Assembly: GCA_937902905.1 (NCBI GenBank)
Contig: CALELW010000221.1
Location: 1-9,423 of the forward strand
Reading direction: 5' to 3'
From: an uncultured Clostridium sp.
GTDB taxonomy: Bacteria > Bacillota > Clostridia > Lachnospirales > Lachnospiraceae
Length of the DNA stretch: 9,423 nucleotides
Of this stretch, positions 1 through 6,193 are shown one piece after another. The notes beneath the pieces are model-generated. The model made no database searches and was not told the origin of the DNA. It worked only from the letters and a program-made list of their open reading frames with translations. The translations under genes and the position numbers were made by a program. Numbering within the stretch: the stretch's first letter is position 1; each line of letters begins with the position of its first letter.

Positions 1-59
1 AGCGGTTAAGACATCGCCCTTTCACGGCGGTAACACGGGTTCGATTCCCGTAGGGGTCA
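1..59 (+). tRNA. tRNA-Glu (anticodon UUC), 5' end missing
   Basis: The gene runs off the left edge, so the 5' acceptor strand and the start of the D arm are absent. The anticodon stem pairs 14-18 with 26-30 around a seven-base loop whose anticodon is TTC (21-23), which reads Glu codons. The T arm is a perfect 5-bp stem (35-39 with 47-51) around TTCGATT. The 3' acceptor strand is 52-58 and the discriminator base is A59. CCA is not encoded and must be added after transcription. It is followed after 47 bases by tRNA-Cys on the same strand, so the two are probably co-transcribed. Confidence 0.95.
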
Positions 60-106
60 TTGCATTTAATGCACATTGTATTGGTTAGATGCATACAATA
101 GAATAT

Positions 107-177
107 GGCGACTTAGCCAAGTGGTAAGGCATGGGACTGCAACTCCCTGATCATCGGTTCAAATCCGTTAGTCGCCT
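107..177 (+). tRNA. tRNA-Cys (anticodon GCA), with two mismatched stem pairs
   Basis: The acceptor stem is a perfect 7 bp (107-113 with 170-176), and discriminator U177 is the base expected for tRNA-Cys. The D arm (GCC 116-118 with GGC 128-130), the anticodon GCA at 139-141 and the T loop TTCAAAT (158-164) are all clear. CCA is not encoded. Two stem positions are not paired: U27-U43 at the top of the anticodon stem (132 and 148) and U50-U64 in the T stem (154 and 168). Bacterial tRNA-Cys genes normally carry C50-G64 in the second of these. The molecule should still fold, but it looks less stable than usual. It may be a secondary copy. Confidence 0.93.
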
Positions 178-183
178 TTTGAT

Positions 184-227
184 AACTGTTATGTTGTTTT
201 GATAAGAAGCAGCATGGCAGTTTTTTT
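184..227 (+). terminator. Intrinsic terminator of the tRNA operon
   Basis: A 14-bp stem pairs 186-199 with 207-220 around the loop TGATAAG. It contains four G-U wobble pairs and no mismatch when read as plus-strand RNA. A run of seven T (221-227) follows at once, and A184-A185 can extend the stem. The wobble pairs mean that it works only in the plus direction, which fits a terminator for the tRNA genes just upstream. Confidence 0.82.
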
Positions 228-423
228 ATTCTCAAAGTAAAATAGTAAATGATTTAAATATACATATGCCATTGTAAGGCGTTTAACGTATGATTATTTA
301 AAAGGTAAAATTAAAGGCATAATTTTTTATTGATATACAAAAAAATGCTAGAAAACGCAAAATAAGAAATGTTTTGCCGACAAAGGTTTAATAAGAAATG
401 GATAAGGTGGGAATAAAAGAGAC
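228..423. other. AT-rich intergenic stretch with no recognisable gene
   Basis: About 200 bases lie between the tRNA terminator and the terminator of the BIG2 gene. I find no open reading frame with a credible ribosome binding site and no paired -35/-10 promoter. The only dyad of note is TATGCC (265-270) with GGCATA (316-321), followed by a T run at 323-328. Its loop is 45 bases, so it is weak. Several A-rich runs are present. No function is assigned. Confidence 0.5.
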
Positions 424-460
424 AAAAAAATACCTCCCTGAGTTTATCAGGAAGGTATTT
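424..460 (-). terminator. Intrinsic terminator of the BIG2-domain gene
   Basis: Positions 428-441 pair with 447-460 (13 of 14 positions; the C-A mismatch is 436 with 452) around a five-base loop. Read on the minus strand, the hairpin is followed by seven T (complement of 424-430). It starts 17 bases past the stop codon at 477, so it ends that transcript. Confidence 0.88.
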
Positions 461-476
461 ATCATTCAGATTTTAA

Positions 477-1343
477 TTACGCAATTTTGATTACACATTT
501 CTGAACTGTGATAGAGTCTCCTTCTTTGTATGGAGAAGTATCTTTCATGTTCGGGATGTACATCATGATTGGGTAGTTAGCACCTGTATCTTTGTCTGTG
601 TCACCATTTACAGCATTCTTAGGAATTGTAAATGTGAAGTTGAAAGTGTAAGATTTACCTTTCTTCATAGCTTTTGTGACAACCTTGCAGTGCTTATGTG
701 ATTTGTCTTTCTTAACTTTGGCACCCAGTTTCTTAGCAGAAACATGAAGAGCCCATGGGTAAGCACCTGTGTCTCCACCCTTAGTATAGTTGAAGCAAAC
801 ACCCATTTCAGGAAGTGTACGTTTACCGGAGTTCTTTACTTTCAAAGAGATTTTCAGTTTACGTCCACGGTAGTCAGGAGAGATGTAAGTTTTCTCACCC
901 CAGAATGTTGCGTCACAAAGCCAGATACGGAATGAGTTGTATTTGAACTCAGAGTAATCAGCTTTGTATGGTGGATGGTTATCCGGGTTAGTAGATTTAG
1001 CGAAGTTGTAAATTACTGTACCCTTCTTTGCGTTTTTAACAGATACTTTGCATGTCTGTTTCTTTCCGCCTACAGTTGCTGTGATTGTTGCGGTACCTTT
1101 TTTGATACCAAGAACTTTGATGGACTTGCCTTTTGTTTTCTGGCAGTGAGCAATGTTATCATTGCTGGATGTCCATGTTGCACTTCCACTTGCAGTCAAT
1201 TTTACTTCCTTACCCTGCACAACAGAAGCTTTTTTCTTCATTGCTGCGCTTGCTGTATCATCGCTTGCTACTGCAGCGGTGGTAACAGCCATAGTTGCAA
1301 CTAAAGCAACAGCTACAACTTTTTTTGAAATTTTAGCGAACAT
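477..1343 (-). CDS. Secreted BIG2 (bacterial Ig-like) domain protein with an uncharacterised C-terminal domain
   Basis: 288 residues. Residues 1-34 form a signal peptide: basic start (FAKISKK), hydrophobic Val/Ala core, and likely Ala-x-Ala cleavage near 26-34. Residues 41-104 match the BIG2 Ig-like fold, with the hallmarks ATWTSSNDNIA and GTATITAT; such domains are structural or adhesive modules on bacterial surfaces. Residues 108-288 are rich in Lys, Tyr, Phe and Thr and alternate as expected for a beta-sandwich, perhaps carbohydrate-binding, but I do not recognise the family. There are six cysteines (67, 98, 143, 183, 219, 283); 67 and 98 lie within the Ig domain and could form a disulphide. 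No LPXTG motif, lipobox or C-terminal membrane segment is visible, so the protein is probably secreted or held non-covalently. The ATG start is set by GGAGGA at 1351-1356. The gene has its own promoter and terminator and is monocistronic. Export and the BIG2 call are firm; the ligand is unknown. Confidence 0.85.
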   Translation of the reverse strand: MFAKISKKVVAVALVATMAVTTAAVASDDTASAAMKKKASVVQGKEVKLTASGSATWTSSNDNIAHCQKTKGKSIKVLGIKKGTATITATVGGKKQTCKVSVKNAKKGTVIYNFAKSTNPDNHPPYKADYSEFKYNSFRIWLCDATFWGEKTYISPDYRGRKLKISLKVKNSGKRTLPEMGVCFNYTKGGDTGAYPWALHVSAKKLGAKVKKDKSHKHCKVVTKAMKKGKSYTFNFTFTIPKNAVNGDTDKDTGANYPIMMYIPNMKDTSPYKEGDSITVQKCVIKIA

Positions 1344-1358
1344 TTCAAATTCCTCCTT

Positions 1359-1372
1359 TTTTAATATTAAAA
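1359..1372. repeat. 14-bp perfect AT palindrome next to the ribosome binding site
   Basis: TTTTAATATTAAAA is its own reverse complement and ends two bases from the GGAGGA site of the BIG2 gene. It contains only A and T, so it could be chance in an AT-rich leader. It could also be a protein-binding site, or keep the ribosome binding site in an open, A/U-rich context. Confidence 0.4.
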
Positions 1373-1379
1373 TGTTTTT

Positions 1380-1410
1380 TTGATTTTTGTGCTAAATAGA
1401 CAAAAATCAA
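1380..1410 (-). promoter_or_regulatory. 11-bp perfect hairpin in the 5' leader of the BIG2 gene
   Basis: TTGATTTTTGT (1380-1390) is the exact reverse complement of 1400-1410, around a nine-base loop. It lies about ten bases inside the predicted transcript and well upstream of the ribosome binding site. A smaller CGC-AAA-GCG stem (1412-1420) is predicted at the extreme 5' end. No U tract follows on the minus strand, so it is not a terminator. It could be a transcript-stabilising 5' stem-loop or a DNA operator; the sequence does not decide. Confidence 0.6.
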
Positions 1411-1427
1411 TCGCTTTGCGTGGATAT

Positions 1428-1456
1428 ATTATATCATTTTAATAGTTCAAAATCAA
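1428..1456 (-). promoter_or_regulatory. Sigma-A-type promoter of the BIG2 gene
   Basis: On the minus strand, -35 TTGATT (1456-1451) and -10 TATAAT (1433-1428) are separated by exactly 17 bp. The predicted start is near 1421, giving a leader of about 78 bases. With the strong ribosome binding site, this predicts high basal expression. Confidence 0.8.
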
Positions 1457-1480
1457 GAGGAAATGAAAATAATTGCAGTA

Positions 1481-2035
1481 CTATTTTTTGCCAAAAACAT
1501 GACGTTTTTTTGCCTTATTTGAAGTCGTTTGCGTAGCTGCAATTTCCTGCCTTGCCTTCTGGTAACTGCGGATGGTTTCATCCAGTTCACGAAAACGCTT
1601 TTCGTCTGACTCCTCTTTTTCACGAAACAAATAATCCAATTCTTTATTGACCTGTACGGAAACTGTATCGGCAATATCTGAGGTAAGACTATCAGAATTT
1701 TCCCGGATGGCATCGGAGACAATACGGGAAAGAATGGTTTTAAATTGTATCATTTTATCATTCGATGAAATTTCCGGTTCAGTAACAGGATAAGGAATTA
1801 CCTGGCCGGATGATTTCGGTGAGAGTTTGTGGTCAATGTCCTTTAAGGAAAAACCGTCTTTCTTCATATTAATAATCTGCTCTAATTGTTTCATTTCTTT
1901 TTCCGAATAAATGCGGTGCCCCATTTCGTTTCGAGGGATATTCAAGTGAAGTTCCTCTTCCCAAAAGCGCAGAACGTGAGAGCCTACGTGAAGTTTTTTT
2001 GCCGCTTCCGAAATGGTATATTGTTTTGTTTCCAT
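1481..2035 (-). CDS. MerR-type helix-turn-helix protein with coiled-coil C-terminus
   Basis: 184 residues. Residues 5-70 form a MerR-family winged helix-turn-helix (YTISEAAKKLHVGSHVLRFW, then RIYSEKEMKQL), which binds DNA as a dimer. After a Pro-rich linker (about 70-85), residues 95-165 are charged and helical, consistent with a coiled coil. The segment RFRELDETIRSYQKARQEIA resembles the DUF3967-type tail seen on some MerR-like proteins. The basic tail ends in KKRHVFGKK. No effector-binding cysteine cluster or ligand domain is visible, so it is not a classic metal or drug sensor. RacA-like DNA-architecture proteins also combine this HTH with a coiled coil, but identity with RacA is not claimed. 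The start is the ATG at 2035, with AGGAGG at 2044-2049; the frame stays open upstream to 2221 but would cross the promoter. No terminator follows, so some transcripts may read on into the BIG2 gene. Confidence 0.82.
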   Translation of the reverse strand: METKQYTISEAAKKLHVGSHVLRFWEEELHLNIPRNEMGHRIYSEKEMKQLEQIINMKKDGFSLKDIDHKLSPKSSGQVIPYPVTEPEISSNDKMIQFKTILSRIVSDAIRENSDSLTSDIADTVSVQVNKELDYLFREKEESDEKRFRELDETIRSYQKARQEIAATQTTSNKAKKRHVFGKK

Positions 2036-2066
2036 GTAGATAACCTCCTGTTTTAATGTTTTTTTC

Positions 2067-2075
2067 ATTATAACA
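2067..2075 (-). promoter_or_regulatory. Extended -10 promoter of the MerR-type gene
   Basis: On the minus strand, TATAAT (2072-2067) is preceded by TG at the extended -10 position (TGTTATAAT). The hexamer 17 bp upstream (ATCAAT) is a poor -35 match, so recognition would rest on the extended -10. The predicted start is near 2060, giving a leader of about 25 bases. Confidence 0.65.
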
Positions 2076-2083
2076 TGGGAAAA

Positions 2084-2102
2084 ATGTCGATTGATTGGAC
2101 AT
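2084..2102. promoter_or_regulatory. Dyad over the -35 region of the MerR-type gene (candidate operator)
   Basis: ATGTC (2084-2088) and GACAT (2098-2102) form an inverted repeat with a nine-base centre. It covers the place where the -35 element should be, and the -35 match there is weak. MerR-family proteins often bind dyads in or near the promoter spacer, so autoregulation is possible. A 5-bp arm is short and could be chance. Confidence 0.35.
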
Positions 2103-2138
2103 GCATTGAATGTAAAAAAACAGTGTGACACAGGACGA

Positions 2139-2175
2139 CAAAAAACAAGAAGAATCGGAGCCAAAGCCCCGATTC
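2139..2175 (-). terminator. Intrinsic terminator of the gdpP-rplI-dnaB operon
   Basis: Positions 2152-2161 pair with 2166-2175 (nine of ten pairs; A2159-C2168 is mismatched) around the loop CAAA. On the minus strand a T-rich tract follows (complement of 2139-2151, including six consecutive T). It lies 17 bases past the dnaB stop codon and separates this operon from the MerR-type gene. Confidence 0.85.
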
Positions 2176-2192
2176 GACAGAGAAAATTGAAT

Positions 2193-3542
2193 TTATTCGT
2201 CGTGATATTCCAGATTTGCAAATTTTGTGTACTGGTTCAACCATTTAAGTTCGACGGTACAGGTTGGACCATTACGCTGCTTGCCAATAATAATCTCGGT
2301 AATTCCTTTTTTGGTAGAAGCGTCTTTTGTGTAATATTCATCACGGTACAAAAACATAACAACGTCGGCATCCTGCTCAATGGCTCCCGATTCACGCAAA
2401 TCGGAAAGAATCGGGCGTTTGTCCTCACGTTCCTCTACTTTACGGCTGAGCTGGGAAAGCGCAATTACCGGGCAGTCGAGTTCTCGTGCCAGAGATTTTA
2501 AGGAACGTGAAATATCCGAAATTTCCTGCTGGCGGGAAATGTTCTTTGAACCGCTGTTGCCGGACATAAGCTGAAGGTAATCGATAATGATTAAACCAAG
2601 ACCTTTTTCCATCTTTAGTTTACGGCATTTACTTCGTAAATCATTGATGGAAATGCTGCCGGTGTCATCGATATAAAGCGTTGATTCGCCGAGGATAATA
2701 GAACTCTCGGTAATTTTTGCCCATTCATCATCTTCCAGTTCGCCGATTCGGATTCTTTGGGAATCTACTTTTGAGTTCATGGCAACCAGACGCTTGGCAA
2801 GCTGTACTTTGCTCATCTCCAGGCTGAAAATGGCAGTCGGAATATGATTAATCATGGCTACATTTTCAGCGATATTCAATGCGAAAGCAGTTTTTCCCAT
2901 GGATGGACGGGCAGCAATCAAAATTAAATCGGATGGCTGCAAGCCGGCCGTTCGATAATCCAAATCAATAAATCCGGTCGAAATTCCGGTTACATCGCTA
3001 TTGTTTTGTGCAGCTTTTTGAATACTCTCAAGAGTTTCCAAGGCAACCTCTTTAATTGGTGTAAAATTTTCAGAGGAGGCACGTCCCTGTATGAGTTCGA
3101 ATACTTTGCGCTCGGTATCATCCATCAGTTCAGCAACATTGGCGGAATCCTGATAGCACCGGTTAGCAATGTCTTCCGTTGTTCGAATCAGTGAGCGCAG
3201 TTGTGATTTCTGTTCAACAATATCCGCATAGTAACGGACATTGGCTGACGTAGGAACGGCGGAAATGATGTTACTGAGAAACTCAACACTGCAAATATCA
3301 TCAGAAGCGTTTTTCTCATGAAGTTTATCCACAAGAGTAACTAAGTCTGCCGGCCGTCCTTCATGAAACAATTCCACAATAGCAGAAAATAAAATGCGGT
3401 ACCTGGCATTGTAAAAATCATCTTCATTTAGTTTTTCAGAAGCGAGAACTACCGCGTCCTGATCAAGAAGCATCGAACCGATAACCGCTTCTTCTGCCTC
3501 GCCATTATGCGGCATAACTCGTTTGATTACGGTTTCATCCAT
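2193..3542 (-). CDS. dnaB: Replicative DNA helicase DnaB (DnaC in Bacillus naming)
   Basis: 449 residues, the normal full length. This is the hexameric 5'-3' ATP-dependent helicase that unwinds DNA at the replication fork and contacts primase. The N-terminal helical domain is about 10-115 (PHNGEAEEAVIGSMLLD is characteristic). A linker leads to the RecA-like motor from about 180. Walker A is ARPSMGKT (211-218), Walker B is LIIIDYLQLM with Asp321, followed by ALSQLSRKVEEREDKRP (361-377) and DLRESGAIEQDAD (381-393). The arginine-finger region is KQRNGP (421-426). No intein interrupts the motifs. The ATG follows the rplI stop by two bases, and its AGGA site (3551-3554) lies inside the end of rplI, so translation is probably coupled. 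Last gene of the operon, followed by a terminator. Confidence 0.98.
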   Translation of the reverse strand: MDETVIKRVMPHNGEAEEAVIGSMLLDQDAVVLASEKLNEDDFYNARYRILFSAIVELFHEGRPADLVTLVDKLHEKNASDDICSVEFLSNIISAVPTSANVRYYADIVEQKSQLRSLIRTTEDIANRCYQDSANVAELMDDTERKVFELIQGRASSENFTPIKEVALETLESIQKAAQNNSDVTGISTGFIDLDYRTAGLQPSDLILIAARPSMGKTAFALNIAENVAMINHIPTAIFSLEMSKVQLAKRLVAMNSKVDSQRIRIGELEDDEWAKITESSIILGESTLYIDDTGSISINDLRSKCRKLKMEKGLGLIIIDYLQLMSGNSGSKNISRQQEISDISRSLKSLARELDCPVIALSQLSRKVEEREDKRPILSDLRESGAIEQDADVVMFLYRDEYYTKDASTKKGITEIIIGKQRNGPTCTVELKWLNQYTKFANLEYHDE

Positions 3543-3544
3543 GA

Positions 3545-3991
3545 TTATTTTCCTTTAACAATTACTTTAAGTTCGGCTGTTACTTTTGGGTGCAGACGGA
3601 TTGGTACATGATAGGTTCCAATGTTTTTGATTGGCTCCTTTAACTGCATTTTCTTCTTGTCCAAATCATAGGAAAGCTGTTCTTTGGCAGCGGTAGCAAT
3701 TTCTTTGGTGGAAACCGAACCGAAAACGCGTCCGTCCTGACCTGCTTTAATGGCAACTTCAACGGATTTTGTCTCCAGCTCTTTGGCAAATTCCTGCGCT
3801 TTTTCCAAGTTTTCTGCAGCAACCTTTTCGTCATTTTGTTTCTGAAGTTTTAAATCATTTAAATTTTTTGAAGTTGCCTCAACACCAAGATTTTTCTTCA
3901 AAATAAAGTTTTTGGCATAGCCGTCTTTTACGTTTACAACTTCACCTTTTTTTCCAACGGATTTCACATCCTCGAGTAAAATTACTTTCAT
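3545..3991 (-). CDS. rplI: 50S ribosomal protein L9
   Basis: 148 residues, standard for bL9, which binds 23S rRNA near the L1 stalk and helps keep the reading frame. The N-terminal RNA-binding domain (1-40) shows the family pattern GKKGEVVNVKDGYAKNFI, then the long charged connecting helix (about 41-76), then the C-terminal domain (about 78-148), including GQDGRVFGSVS. The ATG overlaps the gdpP stop by one base (TAATG on the minus strand), and an AAGGTGA-type site lies just inside the end of gdpP. This layout favours translational coupling. The order gdpP-rplI-dnaB is a common Firmicutes arrangement. Confidence 0.98.
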   Translation of the reverse strand: MKVILLEDVKSVGKKGEVVNVKDGYAKNFILKKNLGVEATSKNLNDLKLQKQNDEKVAAENLEKAQEFAKELETKSVEVAIKAGQDGRVFGSVSTKEIATAAKEQLSYDLDKKKMQLKEPIKNIGTYHVPIRLHPKVTAELKVIVKGK

Positions 3992-6045
3992 TATATGTCA
4001 CCTTCTTCTTTCATTTTAGTCAAAATTTGTTTGATTTGTTCGGCGCCTTCTTCCAGTGTACAGTTCTCAAGCTGGGCACCGGCACTGGTAATGTGGCCGC
4101 CACCGCCCATTTTTTCCATGACAACCTGAACATTTAACTCATCAATGGAGCGGGCACTGATATAAACTTTGCCTTCGTAGGCAGTTAATACAAAAGTAGC
4201 ACGGATGCCTTTGATATCAAGCAGGTCATCGGCAATTTTAGCACCAACGATGGTTGGTGATTCACAGTTATCCGCATTACAAGGCGCAATGGCAAAATAG
4301 TCCATAAAAATTTCGGTATTTTGGATTGCCTCGGCACGAATTTTATATTCTTCAATGTCCGAGCGGAACATTTTGCGGATACGGATAATGTCTGCTCCCG
4401 AACGGCGCAAAAACGCAACTGCTTCAAAAGTACGGACACCCGGTTTGTTCATAAAGTTATTCGTGTCAACCATAATACCGGAATAAAGGGCATCGGCTTC
4501 TACGGCTTTTACACGGATTTCCTCACCGGCATACTGTAAGATTTCTGCTACCATCTCACTGGCTGAGGAAGCAAACGGCTCAACATAGGAGAGAGTAGGG
4601 TTTTCAAAGGATTCGCCGGTCTGTCTGTGATGGTCGATAACTACCAGAGATGAAACCATCGGAATCAAATCCGGTGCATCGGTGTAGGATGGACGGTTTA
4701 CATCAACAACCACAAGTAAAACGCCGTTTCCGTTTCCGATAAATTCCTTCGCATTCTCACTGGTAACAAAAGTGCCATCCGGATAATCTTTGTTGTTCTC
4801 AAATAATTTCAAAAGCGGTGCCAGCGAAGAAGTTACCTGATTTACAATGATTTTCGCTGGTTTTTCCAGAGACTGTGCAATTCGGTAAATACCAATAGCA
4901 CTGCCGATTGCATCGACATCCGGCAGACGGTGTCCCATAATAACCACTTTATCAGCATTGATAATGGAATCACGTAGTGCCTGTGCCTTTACACGGGCTT
5001 TAACACGTGTATTTTTTTCCTGCTGAATACTTTTTCCACCATAATATAGTAAATTGTCTTTTGTCTTAATGACAACCTGATCACCACCGCGGGCAAGTGC
5101 CAAATCAATTGCACTGCGAGCATATTCCTGCCGTTTACGGTAGGTGTTTGCCTGAATTCCGATTCCCATACTAATGGTAATGGAAGTATCATTTCCCACG
5201 TTAATCGAGCGGATATCGTCAAGCAGGGAAAACTTGTCTGCCTGCAATTTTGACAGATATTTGTGCTGGAAGAGGAAAATATATTTATCCTTTTCAATTT
5301 TACGTGTAATCGCATCAATGCTTAACATGTATTTGTTAATTTTTCGGTCAACCATCGCAGCCAATAAGGAGCGGCGTACATCGTCAACATTTGCAAGGGA
5401 TTCGTCGTAATTATCGATGTAGAGCAATCCGACATTCACGCGCTGGTCATAGTTTTCTCGGATATAGTGTACGATTTCGGTTTCATCATAAATATAAATG
5501 ACATACAGGGCGTCACCGATTCCCACCTGACCGGCATTTTTATGAAGCGTATCCGGTGCTTTTTCCAGTGAAACTAATTGCGTAATTGCCTTAAAGTAAG
5601 TTTCTTCCACATGAAAATGAAGTTCTGTTGTCTCGTAATTTTCTTCCGGAAGATATTCTTTTGTGAGTGCCGGAATGGCATCATTTATATGGTAGTTTTT
5701 TGATAATTTATCGGAGAATTGTTTGCGGAAATTTTTGTTATCCCACACACAGACTCCGTTTGTATCTAAAATACAAATCGGAATGTCTAATTCCGTGGCA
5801 AGTTTATTAACCGTGACGTGAAAGCGCATCGAGTAATCTACTAAGTCGCGCAGCACAGCACCTCGTTTGAAAAAGTATAAGACGCTGGCAATGATTAAGT
5901 AAAACAAAACGTAAATACTCATAATAATGCCGGCACGCAGGTTTATTACATAAATATGAACATTCATTGCGATTAATAAAAGCCCTAATAAGAGCGGCCA
6001 TCGCAAATAAGATTTCAAAGTCCCTTTAATTCGATTCTGACTCAA
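3991..6045 (-). CDS. gdpP: Cyclic-di-AMP phosphodiesterase GdpP (DHH/DHHA1 family), TTG start
   Basis: 684 residues, slightly longer than the usual ~660. GdpP hydrolyses c-di-AMP to pApA at the membrane and so influences potassium and osmotic balance and wall stress tolerance. Two N-terminal membrane helices (about 16-35 and 38-58) are followed by a PAS-like domain (about 75-155) and a degenerate GGDEF domain (about 203-335) that lacks the GGDEF loop and ends LALARGGDQVVIK, as in GdpP. The DHH domain has GHRLPDVDAIGS (His372, Asp376, Asp378), Asp448, the DHH triad 471-473 and Asp527. The DHHA1 domain ends with GGGGHITSAG (647-656). All metal-ligand and substrate motifs are intact, so it should be active. 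The start is TTG at 6045, chosen because GGAGGAGG (6053-6060) sits seven bases upstream and the next Met (27) lies inside the first membrane helix. First gene of the operon. Confidence 0.96.
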   Translation of the reverse strand: MSQNRIKGTLKSYLRWPLLLGLLLIAMNVHIYVINLRAGIIMSIYVLFYLIIASVLYFFKRGAVLRDLVDYSMRFHVTVNKLATELDIPICILDTNGVCVWDNKNFRKQFSDKLSKNYHINDAIPALTKEYLPEENYETTELHFHVEETYFKAITQLVSLEKAPDTLHKNAGQVGIGDALYVIYIYDETEIVHYIRENYDQRVNVGLLYIDNYDESLANVDDVRRSLLAAMVDRKINKYMLSIDAITRKIEKDKYIFLFQHKYLSKLQADKFSLLDDIRSINVGNDTSITISMGIGIQANTYRKRQEYARSAIDLALARGGDQVVIKTKDNLLYYGGKSIQQEKNTRVKARVKAQALRDSIINADKVVIMGHRLPDVDAIGSAIGIYRIAQSLEKPAKIIVNQVTSSLAPLLKLFENNKDYPDGTFVTSENAKEFIGNGNGVLLVVVDVNRPSYTDAPDLIPMVSSLVVIDHHRQTGESFENPTLSYVEPFASSASEMVAEILQYAGEEIRVKAVEADALYSGIMVDTNNFMNKPGVRTFEAVAFLRRSGADIIRIRKMFRSDIEEYKIRAEAIQNTEIFMDYFAIAPCNADNCESPTIVGAKIADDLLDIKGIRATFVLTAYEGKVYISARSIDELNVQVVMEKMGGGGHITSAGAQLENCTLEEGAEQIKQILTKMKEEGDI

Positions 6046-6060
6046 CTTTTTACCTCCTCC
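6043..6060 (-). promoter_or_regulatory. Ribosome binding site that defines the TTG start of gdpP
   Basis: GGAGGAGG (6060-6053 on the minus strand) lies seven bases before a TTG codon (6045-6043). No ATG or GTG is suitably placed near it. A very strong site with a weak initiation codon suggests that translation of this enzyme is held at a moderate level. Confidence 0.85.
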
Positions 6061-6098
6061 CAGGAAATGTTCCCAAATTGCATCATATCAAGAATATT

Positions 6099-6127
6099 AT
6101 TATATCATGGATTGTAAATGTTGACAA
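6099..6127 (-). promoter_or_regulatory. Promoter of the gdpP-rplI-dnaB operon
   Basis: On the minus strand, -35 TTGTCA (6127-6122) and -10 TATAAT (6104-6099) are 17 bp apart, with TG at the extended -10 position (TGATATAAT). The predicted start is near 6092, a leader of about 47 bases. Its -35 lies on the same base pairs as the -35 of the divergent promoter. Confidence 0.8.
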
Positions 6128-6150
6128 ACCCTATTTGATAGATGTATTAT
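6121..6150 (+). promoter_or_regulatory. Promoter of the zinc-ribbon membrane protein gene
   Basis: A consensus -35 TTGACA (6121-6126) and -10 TATTAT (6145-6150) are 18 bp apart. The predicted start is near 6157, a leader of about 37 bases. A weaker alternative is TTGATA (6135-6140) with TAAAAT (6156-6161), but its 15-bp spacing is short. Confidence 0.7.
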
Positions 6151-6193
6151 GAGGGTAAAATAGAGAACAAAAGAATGAGTAAAGGAGGATACC

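Noticed and set aside
744..1383. Three plus-strand reading frames opposite the BIG2 gene
   Set aside because: They are Cys- or Val/Ala-rich mirror translations of the repetitive minus-strand gene and have no start signals.
1380..1410. The 11-bp hairpin as a terminator for the MerR-type gene
   Set aside because: It lies downstream of the BIG2 promoter, its stem is AT-rich, and on the minus strand it is followed by A rather than T.
2036..2221. N-terminal extension of the MerR-type protein to an upstream ATG at 2221
   Set aside because: The extension crosses the TATAAT promoter and the dnaB terminator and resembles no protein. ATG 2035 has an ideal AGGAGG site and starts right at the helix-turn-helix.
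2091..2501. Plus-strand reading frame opposite the 3' end of dnaB
   Set aside because: It lies over conserved dnaB codons and a terminator and lacks a ribosome binding site; a shadow frame.
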